Shown one piece after another: positions 13,163-21,197 of a DNA stretch of 25,153 nt. A program made the translations under genes and the position numbers. The DNA is from Candidatus Uhrbacteria bacterium (GTDB lineage: Bacteria > Patescibacteriota > Patescibacteriia > UBA9934 > GWF2-40-263), in assembly GCA_016208545.1 (NCBI GenBank), contig JACQXU010000053.1:1-25153 (forward strand). The letters run 5' to 3'. Position 1 is the first letter of the stretch, and every line of letters begins with the position of its first letter. The notes beneath the pieces were generated by a model. It saw only the letters and a list, made by a program, of their open reading frames with translations, was not told the DNA's origin and ran no database searches.

Positions 13163-13201
13163 AGTGGGAAAGGGAGAAAGGGGATAAGTGGTAAGGGGAA
13201 A
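13163..13201. repeat. word tract leader (CCCCTTTCTCCCTTT)
   Basis: On the minus strand the tract before the exonuclease ATG reads CCCCTTACCACTTATCCCCT then TTCTCCCTTTCCCACT, again ending CCCACT at the ATG. It fills the gap back to the stop codon of the upstream flavoprotein. Confidence 0.6.
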
Positions 13202-14617
13202 TTATTCGAGCTTCGAGGAAGAGGCGGCGGCGGTAATGGATTCGGAATATGTTGGAAACGCGTGGATCATTCCAGCGAGTTTGTCTATGATTGCGTTGAG
13301 ATAAATTGCTAGCGCGACCTCGTGAATCACTTCGCCAGCGCGATTTCCGATCATGTGTCCGCCGAGAATTTTACGAGTTTTTGGATGTGCAACAAGTTTC
13401 ATCATTCCATCTGATGAATGTTCTGTTACAGCGCGTCCTAGCGCCGCGATTGGATACCTTCCAACCAAAACTTTTCCGAAAGCTTCTTTCGCTTCTTTTT
13501 GCGTCATCCCAACTGACGCAACTTCCAAAGACAAAAATGTTACTCGCGAAACAACGCGTTCATCAATTTTCATCCGCGCAGTGCGTTTCTTTTTTGCCGT
13601 CAGAGCCGCGTTGTAACCTGCCACATATCCTTCGTGATGAGCAGTGTGAGTGAATTGCAAACCGCCATCAACATCGCCAGCCGCAAAAATATGCACGACT
13701 GAAGTTCGTTGTTCTTTTGTTGTGATGATAAATCCGCGTTTGTCAATCTCTACATCAATCTCTTCCAAACCAAGTCCAGCGATGTTGGCTCTTGTGCCTG
13801 CTGATAAAACAACTTGTTCAACTGCGTGCATTGTTCTGTTTACTGCGACATCAACGTGAACGCCGTAAACTCCACCGCCGCCGTTTACAACTTCAAACAC
13901 ATTAGCGTTTGTGATTACTTCTACACCAAGAGATTCAAGAGTCTCACGGGCCAAACCAGCGATTTCCTCGTCCTCGCGATGTAAAACCTGCGGTGCGCTC
14001 TGAATTAGAACTACGCGTGTGCCAAAAGACGCAAAAAATGTTGCAAGTTCGCAACCAACAGGTCCGCCACCGATTATCGCGATAGATTTTGGCTGGCGTT
14101 TAAGTAAAAGAGCGTCTTTCCAGCGCAAATATTTCAAAGTTTCAATACCTTTTATCGGAGGAACAAAATCAACAGTTCCGGTTGCAATTACAAAAGTTTT
14201 TCCAATTAAATTTTCTCCTTTCACTTCGATTGTGTGTTCGTCAACAAATTTAGCTTGACCGATCTTCAAAGTGATGTTGAGAGAACGAAGAATTTTTTCA
14301 TAACGGTCGCCAAAAATTCCGCCGCCAGTGATTGATTTCACAACAGATTCACGATATTTAATTACAGAATCAAAATCATATGAAACAGATCCAACATTCA
14401 CACCAAATTCCCTTGCGCGTCCTGCCAAACGGAAAACTGAAGCGGCTTTGAGAAGCGCTTTTGACGGAATGCAAGCGAAGTTTGGACATTCTCCGCCAAG
14501 CCGCTCTTGTTCAACAACGCAAACGCTCGCGCCTGCTTTTCGCGCCGCTTCTGCCGCTGAAAAACCAGCTGATCCGGAGCCGATTATGATTACGTCAAAT
14601 GTTTGAATTTTGGGCAT
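13202..14617 (-). CDS. FAD-dependent pyridine nucleotide-disulfide oxidoreductase
   Basis: A 471-aa protein of the dihydrolipoamide dehydrogenase / mercuric reductase family. FAD-binding GxGxxG is in DVIIIGSGSAGFSAAEAARK (residues 9-28); the redox-active pair is C-x4-C in GGECPNFACIPSKALL, a variant of the usual GGTCLN-GCIPSK; an NAD(P)-binding fold follows (IAIIGGGPVGCELATFFA); then FAAGDVDGG for the second FAD contact. The dimerisation domain ends with HAFPTYSES, which keeps the His and Glu of the HxHPTxSE active-site motif. No 2-oxo acid dehydrogenase or mercury genes are present, so the substrate may be a low-molecular-weight disulfide, metal or quinone (not decidable). The leader before the ATG is a GAAGTAAGAAG-like word tract. 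Confidence 0.88.
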   Translation of the reverse strand: MPKIQTFDVIIIGSGSAGFSAAEAARKAGASVCVVEQERLGGECPNFACIPSKALLKAASVFRLAGRAREFGVNVGSVSYDFDSVIKYRESVVKSITGGGIFGDRYEKILRSLNITLKIGQAKFVDEHTIEVKGENLIGKTFVIATGTVDFVPPIKGIETLKYLRWKDALLLKRQPKSIAIIGGGPVGCELATFFASFGTRVVLIQSAPQVLHREDEEIAGLARETLESLGVEVITNANVFEVVNGGGGVYGVHVDVAVNRTMHAVEQVVLSAGTRANIAGLGLEEIDVEIDKRGFIITTKEQRTSVVHIFAAGDVDGGLQFTHTAHHEGYVAGYNAALTAKKKRTARMKIDERVVSRVTFLSLEVASVGMTQKEAKEAFGKVLVGRYPIAALGRAVTEHSSDGMMKLVAHPKTRKILGGHMIGNRAGEVIHEVALAIYLNAIIDKLAGMIHAFPTYSESITAAASSSKLE

Positions 14618-14621
14618 AAAG

Positions 14622-14722
14622 TTAGAAGCGAGAAGTAAGAAGTTGGAAGAAGGAGTCCTAATTTTATATTTTAATTTTTTGTTTTTTTATTCATGCTTCT
14701 TGCTTCTTTCTTCTTGCTTCTA
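14622..14722. repeat. inverted pair of word tracts (TTAGAAGCGAGAAG / CTTCTTGCTTCTAA)
   Basis: TTAGAAGCGAGAAGTAAGAA (from 14622) and its approximate complement ending CTTCTTGCTTCTAA (to 14723) face each other across an AT-rich spacer. The left arm abuts the flavoprotein ATG, and the right arm runs into the TAG stop of the glycosidase gene. The spacer holds a TATAAA box on the minus strand that might serve the flavoprotein gene. As RNA this would fold into a large hairpin. Confidence 0.6.
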
Positions 14723-15718
14723 ATTATCAAACACTTCCTCCGCAACATTCCACAACCGTTCATCTCCATTCTTCTTCAACAAATACCACCATTCAGCTCC
14801 CCATAAATAAACTTCTGGTAAATTTGCCTCGTTAACAAACTCCAAATTTTTTCTAAACATTTCTGAATCAAAAGATTGATACCATTGTGAAAGCGAACGC
14901 GATTCGATCGGTTCTGGAAACCACGGCTCTGCTTGAAGTTCAGAAACAATAACTCGTTCAACAGAATTCCCAACAAATTGAGCGCGAGTAAAATAATACT
15001 CAGGTGTGAGAGGATAAATGAAATATCCAAACAAATCATTCCAAGTTAGGCGGTACATTGATATTCCTAAAATGTCTGCCGCGCGCGCTTCGTTTTTCCA
15101 TGGTGAAATTTCACCGCTCACAGTAATTTGAATTGGTCGTGTTGGATCAAGTGATCGAACAAGATCAACTCTTTCCTGAAATTGAGAGAGAGTGATCGCT
15201 GAACAAATTCCAAACGGAAAAAACGGTTCGTTTTCAACTTGCCATCGTTCAATCGCTGCAGAATTTTTGTAACGATTCACAACTTGAGCGATCATTTTAA
15301 GCGCATGAGATTGCTGTTCGTTTGGATCAAGCGATTCTGCCCAATCAGGAACAAAACATTCTGGCCAGCGAGGAACTTTCGTTCCAACAACGAGCGTTAA
15401 TTTTACATTATTATTTTCTGAAAACGAAATTAGATTATCAATTTCCTGCCAATCAAATTTATCCTGTTCACGTTCGATTTCTGACCAATAAACCGGTAAA
15501 CGAACCGCGCGCACGCCTAAATCTTCCACAAATGCGCGATAGGATTCCTGCACATTAAGTCCAAGTTGTTTTGCGTACACTGTTGAAAAAGTGATGCTAT
15601 AACGAGGTGGAGTCAGGTTAATTTTCGTTCCAAACCTCTGATTCATCAAAAAAAATAAAGCTAATCCTACAATAAGAAGGATGAACAAAATAAAAAGAAT
15701 TGGAAAACGCTTAGGCAT
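14720..15718 (-). CDS. membrane-anchored clan-A glycoside hydrolase-like protein
   Basis: A 332-aa protein. The N terminus MPKRFPILFILFILLIVG is a signal anchor, so the enzyme probably faces outside. The rest looks like a (beta/alpha)8 barrel of the GH5/GH39/GH42 sort: RAVRLPVYWSEIEREQDKFD near the start, WQVENEPFFPFG (the N-E-P acid/base Glu) and, later, VIVSELQAEPW (probable nucleophile Glu). The ending LWGAEWWYLLKK is also typical of such barrels. The sugar substrate is unknown. Start 15718 is chosen since the upstream in-frame reading (FPKTQNLEPKTQNQ) merely translates an AAAACCC word tract. It is last in a run with LOG, glycosyltransferase and membrane-protein genes, suggesting surface glycan work. 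Confidence 0.8.
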   Translation of the reverse strand: MPKRFPILFILFILLIVGLALFFLMNQRFGTKINLTPPRYSITFSTVYAKQLGLNVQESYRAFVEDLGVRAVRLPVYWSEIEREQDKFDWQEIDNLISFSENNNVKLTLVVGTKVPRWPECFVPDWAESLDPNEQQSHALKMIAQVVNRYKNSAAIERWQVENEPFFPFGICSAITLSQFQERVDLVRSLDPTRPIQITVSGEISPWKNEARAADILGISMYRLTWNDLFGYFIYPLTPEYYFTRAQFVGNSVERVIVSELQAEPWFPEPIESRSLSQWYQSFDSEMFRKNLEFVNEANLPEVYLWGAEWWYLLKKNGDERLWNVAEEVFDN

Positions 15719-15757
15719 TTGGTTTTGGGTTTTGGGTTCTAGGTTTTGGGTTTTAGG
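15719..15757. repeat. word tract (AAAACCCAAAACCTAG) between two genes
   Basis: On the minus strand it reads CCTAAAACCCAAAACCTAGA then ACCCAAAACCCAAAACCAA up to the ATG at 15718. It also contains the TAA stop of the upstream 527-aa gene, so the tract spans the whole gap between stop and start. Confidence 0.68.
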
Positions 15758-17336
15758 AAATTTCTTCTCGCTTCTCACGTAAAAACGCCAGCCAACTTTC
15801 AATCAAATCAATTGTTGCCTTAAACGGAGCTTCAATAATAAAATCGAAAAAGAAAAGAAAAATGTTAACTCGAGGCGCACGCATCGCGATCCATCGTCCA
15901 GCACGAACGATCGGCAAAAACAACATATCGCCAAGAATCCCAAAAAATCCTCCGCCGCTTTCAATAACAAGATATTCCTGTCGCGTGTTGCGAATGCGCA
16001 GACCAAAATACGCGACAAGCGACAAGAAAAATAAAAAGAAAAAAATTGATAAACTGTTAAATCCGAGTGTATTCAATCCCCAAGCGATGAGTGTTACGAC
16101 AGCAACAAAAACCAAAAGATACACAAAATGGAAAATCGCCCAAAGCGCTCCCCCGCCCCAAGCCCGTCGGCGCAAAGCAAACGTCGCGTCTTCTCCGATT
16201 CCCAAAAACGCGTGTGTCTCTTCCAAAATTTTTTCATTGTTTTTTTTCTTTGGAATGCGAACTGACAATCCGGCAAATGAAAGCAAAAGTGGTGGAAACA
16301 AAATGTTGACTGCTAGCGGCAGATAATCCGTCGTATGTAAAACAAAAAGTTCGTATGGATATTCAACGAGAATCGCGAGAATTGATTTTGTAAGAAGAAG
16401 GAAAAATGCGGCGCGAATGACAGTTCGAGAAAGCCGCGCTCGAAATGCGCCGTATCGCTCTTTCACAGCCGATGTTATCGCTGAATCAATTGTGTTTGTG
16501 TCGCCTGACGTTATTGCGTCAGAAAATGCCTGTGGATTGTCTTTTGCAATGTCAGCAATGAGATGAAAAACAATCGAATGACGGCGCACGAATCTATAAA
16601 CAAAATCAGCCGCTTTGTGATGGATTTGCGCTTCGATTGATTCAATAACTTTTTTCAAATTCGTCGCGATTTCTTTTACAAGCGGATCGTCAGGCTGAAT
16701 TGTTCGCCATGTTGGATAATAAAGCGTCAAAATTCTATAACGCAAAGTCGCACGATTTGATTTCAGAACACTGCGATGAACAGCAATGTAAAGTTGTAAA
16801 TCTCGATCTGCTTCAGCGACAATACTGGTTTCCCATTGCACTCGCGATTTGAGAGTTTGATACGCACAACTTGCGAGCGATTCATCAACGCACGGCGGCG
16901 CGACAAGATATTCAATTTCTGTTGAAAGAACATCGAGCAACCATTGATAACGGAATTGACCTTCCTTTGTTTCTTCCTCAAGAGTTCCAAACATGCGTTT
17001 ATATTTTTCCAAAACATTTCCTACTTCGCTGATTTTTCCTGTTGGCACTCGTTTATTTGGAAGATATTTTGCCCAAACCAATTCCTTCAAAATGTGAGAC
17101 GAAAGTTTTTGCGAATCTGTTTCGCCAAGACGGCGTTTGAGAATTCGACGAATCGCGTTTCTGCGCAAAAGATGTTCTTCGTCGTACTCAAGAGTGTTTC
17201 GGACAGTTTCATACGCAGAAGCGGCAACAGAAACAGTATCAGAAACTTTAATAACGTCTTCATCTTTTAGTTCAGCCTGATCAGCTTGATTCATCTGAAG
17301 AATTGTTGAGATAAGATGCTGTAATGATTTGTCCAT
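15753..17336 (-). CDS. unknown multi-pass membrane protein (527 aa)
   Basis: Not recognised. The first ~280 residues are soluble and mostly helical, with many charged residues (RNAIRRILKRRLGETDSQKL; YRFVRRHSIVFHLIADIAKD). The C-terminal half has about five hydrophobic segments: AAFFLLLTKSILAILVEYPY, VNILFPPLLLSFAGLSV, WAIFHFVYLLVFVAVVTLIA, LSIFFFLFFLSLVAYFG, and a final amphipathic part around VNIFLFFFDFIIEAPF. So it is likely an inner-membrane protein with a large cytosolic N-terminal domain. It starts two bases after the stop of the glycosyltransferase-like gene, so they are probably translated from the same mRNA and may cooperate in envelope glycan handling (inference). Confidence 0.78.
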   Translation of the reverse strand: MDKSLQHLISTILQMNQADQAELKDEDVIKVSDTVSVAASAYETVRNTLEYDEEHLLRRNAIRRILKRRLGETDSQKLSSHILKELVWAKYLPNKRVPTGKISEVGNVLEKYKRMFGTLEEETKEGQFRYQWLLDVLSTEIEYLVAPPCVDESLASCAYQTLKSRVQWETSIVAEADRDLQLYIAVHRSVLKSNRATLRYRILTLYYPTWRTIQPDDPLVKEIATNLKKVIESIEAQIHHKAADFVYRFVRRHSIVFHLIADIAKDNPQAFSDAITSGDTNTIDSAITSAVKERYGAFRARLSRTVIRAAFFLLLTKSILAILVEYPYELFVLHTTDYLPLAVNILFPPLLLSFAGLSVRIPKKKNNEKILEETHAFLGIGEDATFALRRRAWGGGALWAIFHFVYLLVFVAVVTLIAWGLNTLGFNSLSIFFFLFFLSLVAYFGLRIRNTRQEYLVIESGGGFFGILGDMLFLPIVRAGRWIAMRAPRVNIFLFFFDFIIEAPFKATIDLIESWLAFLREKREEIS

Positions 17337-17338
17337 AT

Positions 17339-18688
17339 TTACACAATAAGTGGTAATGCGTGCAATTCACTCTTTTGACCTAAAACAATATCCTCAATTC
17401 GATATGTTCCGTGGGTTGGAGCTTCAATATACCCGTTCCAAGCCATTCTCGCCACTCCTCCAGAAGAAATCCAGTCAAATAACCATTCATTGGTGTATTT
17501 TGGATCGTTTTGCGGCACTCCTCCGCCAACATAATCAAGCCAGATTCGATTAAACTCTTCTTGCGAGCCAATTGGCGGCGCCATTATAATTGCAATTCCT
17601 AAACCGCAATAAAATGAAAGTTCGCTCGGTTTTGTCCAAAGAATATCAGTCGTCTTTAAAAGTTTTGTGAAGCCGGAAAAATACGATTCGCGCGAATCGA
17701 ACTCCGGAACATTCACCCAAGTTCCGAGAGACTTTTTCAAACCAGCATCATAAACTGCTGATCGATAAAAACTTGCGGCATCTTTTCTAACTCCAGCAAC
17801 AAGATTTAGTCGAATTTTTTGTTGAGAAATTTTTCCTTTAAGACTATTCAAAATCTGAACGCCGAGTTGTCTCTGCGCTCCGGCGCCGCCGACGCTGTAT
17901 GTGAGTGTAAGCGGATGTTGTTCATCTTTTTCACAGCGCATAGTTGTGAGTTCTGATTTGATAGAACGGGCGTAGCGCTCTTCAAAAATTCCTTGCGGAT
18001 CAAGATTACAAAGACGAGAGCGCAAACATTTTTTGAGAGAAGTCGCATGAGCTCCTCCGATCAATTCTTTTGGAAGCGGAAAACCTGTTAAAAAAATGTT
18101 TTCATCGCGAACGCCGTAAAGTTTTAGACGTTCAACAACTCGGCCATTGCTTGCAAAATATTTTATTCTGCTTCGTTGAGGATCAATCGGCGCCCAAGTG
18201 CGGGAAATATCAGCATCAGTTGTAACACACCAAATATCGCCAGGATAATCAAAATAATCTGCCGCAAAAGCAGGAATAAAAAAAGTTGTAACAAGAGGTT
18301 TTGGATTTTTTGAAAGCTGTTCAATTAAATGTTTGCCAAGACCTTTCCGAATGGACGCGTAAATTTGTTTAAGTTGAAAATTTGGTTTTGAAAGATCGCG
18401 GCGCGGATAAAACTGCGGAATTTCCTGCCATTGATCCAAGGCCTCAAACAAAAAATTTCCTACAACTGGAATCGGTTTCATTCGTGAAATCGTTTCATAA
18501 ATCTCACGGCTTTCTTTCCACAATTTCCGATCTTCGTTTGGAATTCCTTTGTAATCGTTTGCTGATAAAACTTCGCCATTTGAAAGGTCAGAAAGCGAGT
18601 ACGCGGCGCGAGAATGCCCGTATCCCATGTTTACGTCAACAACCCATGCTAAATGGTTTCCATTATTTGAATGCGCATGGTTGGACAT
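17339..18688 (-). CDS. GT-B-fold glycosyltransferase-like protein (MurG/MGDG-synthase type)
   Basis: A 449-aa protein. The N-terminal Rossmann strand LAWVVDVNMGYGHSRAA carries a GxGH-type loop like that of MurG and MGDG synthases. The middle contains VTTDADISRTWAP and an FLTGFPLPKELIGG turn, as in the family. The C-terminal half has LLKTTDILWTKPSELSFYCG then LGIAIIMAPPIGSQEEFN, matching the TKPSGL...G.P.I..P..G.E..N nucleotide-sugar site. No membrane helix is predicted, so it is probably peripheral at the inner face of the membrane. Donor and acceptor are unknown. It starts three bases after the LOG stop and ends two bases before the membrane-protein gene, a tight operon. A transferase that modifies a lipid or surface glycan is the best guess. 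Confidence 0.75.
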   Translation of the reverse strand: MSNHAHSNNGNHLAWVVDVNMGYGHSRAAYSLSDLSNGEVLSANDYKGIPNEDRKLWKESREIYETISRMKPIPVVGNFLFEALDQWQEIPQFYPRRDLSKPNFQLKQIYASIRKGLGKHLIEQLSKNPKPLVTTFFIPAFAADYFDYPGDIWCVTTDADISRTWAPIDPQRSRIKYFASNGRVVERLKLYGVRDENIFLTGFPLPKELIGGAHATSLKKCLRSRLCNLDPQGIFEERYARSIKSELTTMRCEKDEQHPLTLTYSVGGAGAQRQLGVQILNSLKGKISQQKIRLNLVAGVRKDAASFYRSAVYDAGLKKSLGTWVNVPEFDSRESYFSGFTKLLKTTDILWTKPSELSFYCGLGIAIIMAPPIGSQEEFNRIWLDYVGGGVPQNDPKYTNEWLFDWISSGGVARMAWNGYIEAPTHGTYRIEDIVLGQKSELHALPLIV

Positions 18689-18691
18689 ATC

Positions 18692-19402
18692 TTAAAAAAA
18701 TGTCCGTTCTTCTGATTTAGAAATTATCTCAAACGCTTCATCGGCCGTGTCAACGATTGTAAATAATGAAAGATCTTTTTCAGCGATTGTTTTGTATGTT
18801 CCAAGCAATGTTTTTTCCATCCATTTTGTCAGACCTCCCCAATACTCTTTTCCAACACACACAATTGGCGTTGATTGCATTTTACCTGTTTGAATAAGCG
18901 TAACGATTTCAAAAAATTCATCGAGAGTTCCAAATCCACCTGGAAAAAACACGTACGCCTGCGCCGAAGCCGCAAGAATTACTCGACGAATGAAAAAATA
19001 ATGAAATCCGCGGCCGCGTGTGAGATATTCATTCGCGCGTTGTTCGTTTGGAAGCTGTATATTCAAACCAAGCGAAATACCTCCGACTTTGTACGCGCCT
19101 TTGTTTCCAGCTTCCATTATTCCAGGTCCGCCGCCAGTAATAACCGTAAAACCGTATTTTCCAAGAAGCTTCCCAAGTTTTTCCGCTTCTTTATACCAAC
19201 GATCGTTCTGTTTAAGCCGCGCGGATCCGAAAAACGTAACTTCACGCGAAGATTCTGACAAAAATTGAAATCCCTCGACAAACTCTGCCATGATTCTAAA
19301 TATGCGCCAAGTTATTTCGTTCATTCGAGTTGGAGCTTTAACATGCTCTTTCTCGTCTGGCGCAAGTGGAAGACGACAAAAATTGTTTGGTTGGTTGTCC
19401 AT
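18692..19402 (-). CDS. LOG-family protein (TIGR00730-type Rossmann fold)
   Basis: A 236-aa protein. Family motifs are clear: EVTFFGSARLKQND at the first strand, TVITGGGPGIMEAGNKGA (GGGPGxMExxNKGA) and VFFPGGFGTLDEFFE (PGGxGTxxE). Relatives are nucleotide 5'-monophosphate phosphoribohydrolases (cytokinin-activating in plants, AMP/pyrimidine-nucleotide cleaving in bacteria). The ~35-residue N-terminal extension before the core (LPLAPDEKEHVKAPTRMNE) is common in the longer subgroup. Cytosolic. It is the first gene of a four-gene run with the glycosyltransferase, membrane protein and glycosidase. An extended -10 (TGTTAAAAT) lies 48 bases upstream. The leader is identical over 31 bases to that of rpmB on the other strand, ending CCACT-ATG. 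Confidence 0.9.
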   Translation of the reverse strand: MDNQPNNFCRLPLAPDEKEHVKAPTRMNEITWRIFRIMAEFVEGFQFLSESSREVTFFGSARLKQNDRWYKEAEKLGKLLGKYGFTVITGGGPGIMEAGNKGAYKVGGISLGLNIQLPNEQRANEYLTRGRGFHYFFIRRVILAASAQAYVFFPGGFGTLDEFFEIVTLIQTGKMQSTPIVCVGKEYWGGLTKWMEKTLLGTYKTIAEKDLSLFTIVDTADEAFEIISKSEERTFF

Positions 19403-19433
19403 AGTGGATTAGGTTTTAGGTTTTGGGTGTTGG
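19400..19433 (-). repeat. left arm of 34-bp perfect inverted repeat (LOG leader)
   Basis: CATAGTGGATTAGGTTTTAG then GTTTTGGGTGTTGG; read on the minus strand it is the LOG leader including its ATG. It is perfectly complementary to 19531-19564, the rpmB leader. Confidence 0.85.
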
Positions 19434-19449
19434 ATTTTAGGTTGGAGAT

Positions 19450-19458
19450 ATTTTAACA
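19450..19458 (-). promoter_or_regulatory. candidate extended -10 for the LOG operon
   Basis: On the minus strand TG-T-TAAAAT (19458-19450) is an extended -10. No good -35 is visible at normal distance. Confidence 0.4.
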
Positions 19459-19480
19459 CATTTTGTCACCGGACATCCAC

Positions 19481-19508
19481 TTGACGTTTTTGAGGCTTAA
19501 GGTACACT
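19481..19508 (+). promoter_or_regulatory. promoter for rpmB
   Basis: TTGACG (19481-19486), 16-base spacer, TACACT (19503-19508). Transcription would start near 19515, giving a leader of about 47 bases made mostly of the inverted-repeat arm. Confidence 0.6.
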
Positions 19509-19530
19509 ATCGCCATCATTTTCACAAAAC

Positions 19531-19564
19531 CCAACACCCAAAACCTAAAACCTAATCCACTATG
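19531..19564 (+). repeat. right arm of 34-bp perfect inverted repeat (rpmB leader)
   Basis: CCAACACCCAAAACCTAAAA then CCTAATCCACTATG, the exact reverse complement of 19400-19433. It ends in the ATG of rpmB. Two divergent genes thus have identical leaders. Confidence 0.85.
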
Positions 19565-19807
19565 TCCAAATCCTGTCTTATCACTGGCAAAAAAACCACG
19601 GTTGGAATGCATGTTTCACACTCAAAACGAAGAGTGAGGCGAAAACTGTTTGCCAATTTGCAAACACGCCGACTTTTGAATCCTGCGACAGGACGAATGG
19701 TAATGGTCACAATTTCAAACCGCGGCTTGCGTACTCTCAAAAAATGGGATCGCGAAGGAAAAAAGTATGATCTCGCCGCTTTGAAAAAAGCAGAAAAAGT
19801 AGCATAA
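19562..19807 (+). CDS. rpmB: 50S ribosomal protein L28
   Basis: An 81-aa ribosomal protein of the large subunit. The start MSKSCLITGKKTTVGMHVSH is typical of L28 (x-C-x-TGK), followed by the basic RRVRRKLFANLQTRRL (usually RRF.PNLQ) and a C-terminal VTISNRGLRTLKK (usually ...VS.KGLRTI.K). The length is normal. It has its own promoter and a strong terminator, i.e. a monocistronic unit. There is no Shine-Dalgarno; the ATG follows CCACT at the end of a word-repeat leader shared with the LOG gene, which shows that such a leader must support strong translation of an essential protein. Confidence 0.95.
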   Translation: MSKSCLITGKKTTVGMHVSHSKRRVRRKLFANLQTRRLLNPATGRMVMVTISNRGLRTLKKWDREGKKYDLAALKKAEKVA

Positions 19808-19811
19808 CATT

Positions 19812-19851
19812 AAATACACACTAAGTGAACAAGTTCACTTAGTGTGTATTT
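19812..19851 (+). terminator. strong terminator after rpmB
   Basis: AAATACACACTAAGTGAAC (19812-19830) pairs perfectly with GTTCACTTAGTGTGTATTT (19833-19851), 19 bp, followed by more T. It lies five bases after the stop. Confidence 0.92.
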
Positions 19852-19881
19852 TTAAACTAAACGAAAAATAAAACCACTGTT

Positions 19882-19966
19882 TGTCACTGCGAGTCCTGAC
19901 TCGGCGGGACGAAGCAGTCTCTGCAAACATAGAGATTGCTTCGTCGTCCAACTCCTCGCAATGACA
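19882..19966. repeat. cruciform GTCATTGCGAG repeat, copy 3
   Basis: TGTCACTGCGAG at the left faces CTCGCAATGACA at the right; inner arms ACGAAGCAGTCTCT and AGAGATTGCTTCGT also pair. It sits between the rpmB terminator and the 3' end of hflX. Confidence 0.87.
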
Positions 19967-19979
19967 AATATTGTTTATT

Positions 19980-21071
19980 TCACACGGCATTTTCGATTTT
20001 TGAAATTAACCCTCCCAAACCCGTGCCTTTTTGGGCTGAAATACAGATCGACTTTCGCTCGCCTAAACGGTGCACTAATTCACTAAGTGACGCAGACGAA
20101 ATCAAATCGCTTTTGTTAAGCACTAAAATTCTTGGTTTTTGATCAACACCAAGTCGCTTCAAAATATCGTCGACAACTGAAAGTTGTTGAAAAAAATGCT
20201 TATCACTCGCGTCAGCAATGTGAAGAAGCAAATCAGAGTCAACAGCTTCAGAAAGCGTCGAAGCAAAAGCATTCAAAAGTTCTGGTGGAAGCTGTTTTAT
20301 AAAACCAATTGTGTCAGAAACAAGCGCGACTTCTGCTCGTTTCGGTAAAAAAAGTTGACCAACTCGCGTGTCAAGCGTTGCAAAAAGTTCATTGGCCGCG
20401 TATTCGCGCTTGCCAGTGAGAGCATTCAAAAGCGTTGTCTTGCCAGCATTTGTGTAACCAACAATCGCAATCGTTTTGAGATTATTCCGTTTCCGCGACT
20501 CCCGTTGTAAGTTACGGCCTTTTTGATAAGTTTCCAACTTGTCTTTAATGCGACGTTCTTTTTCTTTCAAATGTCGCTTCATGCGTTCTATGTTTGTCTC
20601 ACCGATTCCAACAGTTCCAATTCCACCAGCTTGACGCGAAAGTTCCATTCCCATTCCAAAAATCCTAGGACCCATGTGACGAATACTCGCGAGTTCAATT
20701 TCCAAACGAGCTTCTGTTGTTTTTGCGTGTTTTGCAAAAATTTTCAAAATCAAATCAATACGATCCCAAACTTGAATTTTGTATTTTCGCAATTGCTCTG
20801 AAAGTTCATAAGTTTGACGCGGCTTAAGTTGAGCGTTAATGATCAAAAGTGCTGCGCCAAGTTTTTTCCCCTCTTTACCAAGCTCAACTACTTTTCCAGT
20901 TCCAATATAAGTTTTTGGATGTGGCGCAAACCGTTTCTGCCATTTTTTAACAATCACAATTCCGCCGTACGTGTGTACAAGTTCTTCAAGTTCTTCCATA
21001 CGATCAAGCGCATGTTCTACCAACATTTTCGGATGAATGATATCAATTAAAATCGCTTTTTGTTGGGGCAT
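19980..21071 (-). CDS. hflX: GTPase HflX
   Basis: A ribosome-associated GTPase that splits stalled or stressed ribosomes. The 363-aa protein has the HflX N-terminal domain (KTYIGTGKVVELGK, usually TYIGSGK), the linker RLEIELASIRHMGPRIFGMG with ELSRQAGGIGTVGIGE then T-N-I-E (usually ...LSRQGGGIGTRGPGE), and the G domain: G1 VGYTNAGKTTLLNAL, G3 SDTIGFIKQLPPEL, G4 VLNKSDLI. The short C terminus is normal. Start 21071 (MPQQKAILID) is chosen because the upstream in-frame reading (FGISHLFVIWHLKLVI) translates an AATGCCAAATGAC word tract. No Shine-Dalgarno. Confidence 0.93.
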   Translation of the reverse strand: MPQQKAILIDIIHPKMLVEHALDRMEELEELVHTYGGIVIVKKWQKRFAPHPKTYIGTGKVVELGKEGKKLGAALLIINAQLKPRQTYELSEQLRKYKIQVWDRIDLILKIFAKHAKTTEARLEIELASIRHMGPRIFGMGMELSRQAGGIGTVGIGETNIERMKRHLKEKERRIKDKLETYQKGRNLQRESRKRNNLKTIAIVGYTNAGKTTLLNALTGKREYAANELFATLDTRVGQLFLPKRAEVALVSDTIGFIKQLPPELLNAFASTLSEAVDSDLLLHIADASDKHFFQQLSVVDDILKRLGVDQKPRILVLNKSDLISSASLSELVHRLGERKSICISAQKGTGLGGLISKIENAV

Positions 21072-21160
21072 AAATAAAAAAATGACTAATTTCAAATGCC
21101 AAATGACAAATAAATGACTAATGCCAAATGACAAATTTGACATTTAATCATTGGACATTT
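21072..21160. repeat. word tract leader (AATGCCAAATGACAAATG) of hflX
   Basis: Degenerate repeats of ATGACTAAT, AATGCCAAATGACAAAT and TTTGACATTT fill about 90 bases before the hflX ATG, with a weaker echo at 21198-21221 (CATTCGTCATTAGACATTTG). The words run in both orientations, so parts can pair. Confidence 0.68.
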
Positions 21161-21165
21161 ATTTT

Positions 21166-21197
21166 CCGGCCTAAAGGCCGGATCCGCCCCTGGCGGA
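21166..21197. repeat. two adjacent GC-rich hairpins
   Basis: CCGGCC-TAAA-GGCCGG (21166-21181) is followed by TCCGCC-CCT-GGCGGA (21183-21197). Both stems are perfect and there is no T-run. They lie inside the 352-base gap between hflX and HU, embedded in the word tract, and look like dispersed small palindromes. Confidence 0.65.

Noticed and set aside
15719..15802. 28-residue N-terminal extension of the glycosidase
   Set aside because: It translates the AAAACCC word tract and the end of the upstream gene; the signal anchor starts at the internal ATG.
21072..21143. 24-residue N-terminal extension of HflX
   Set aside because: It consists of the translated AATGCCAAATGAC word tract.
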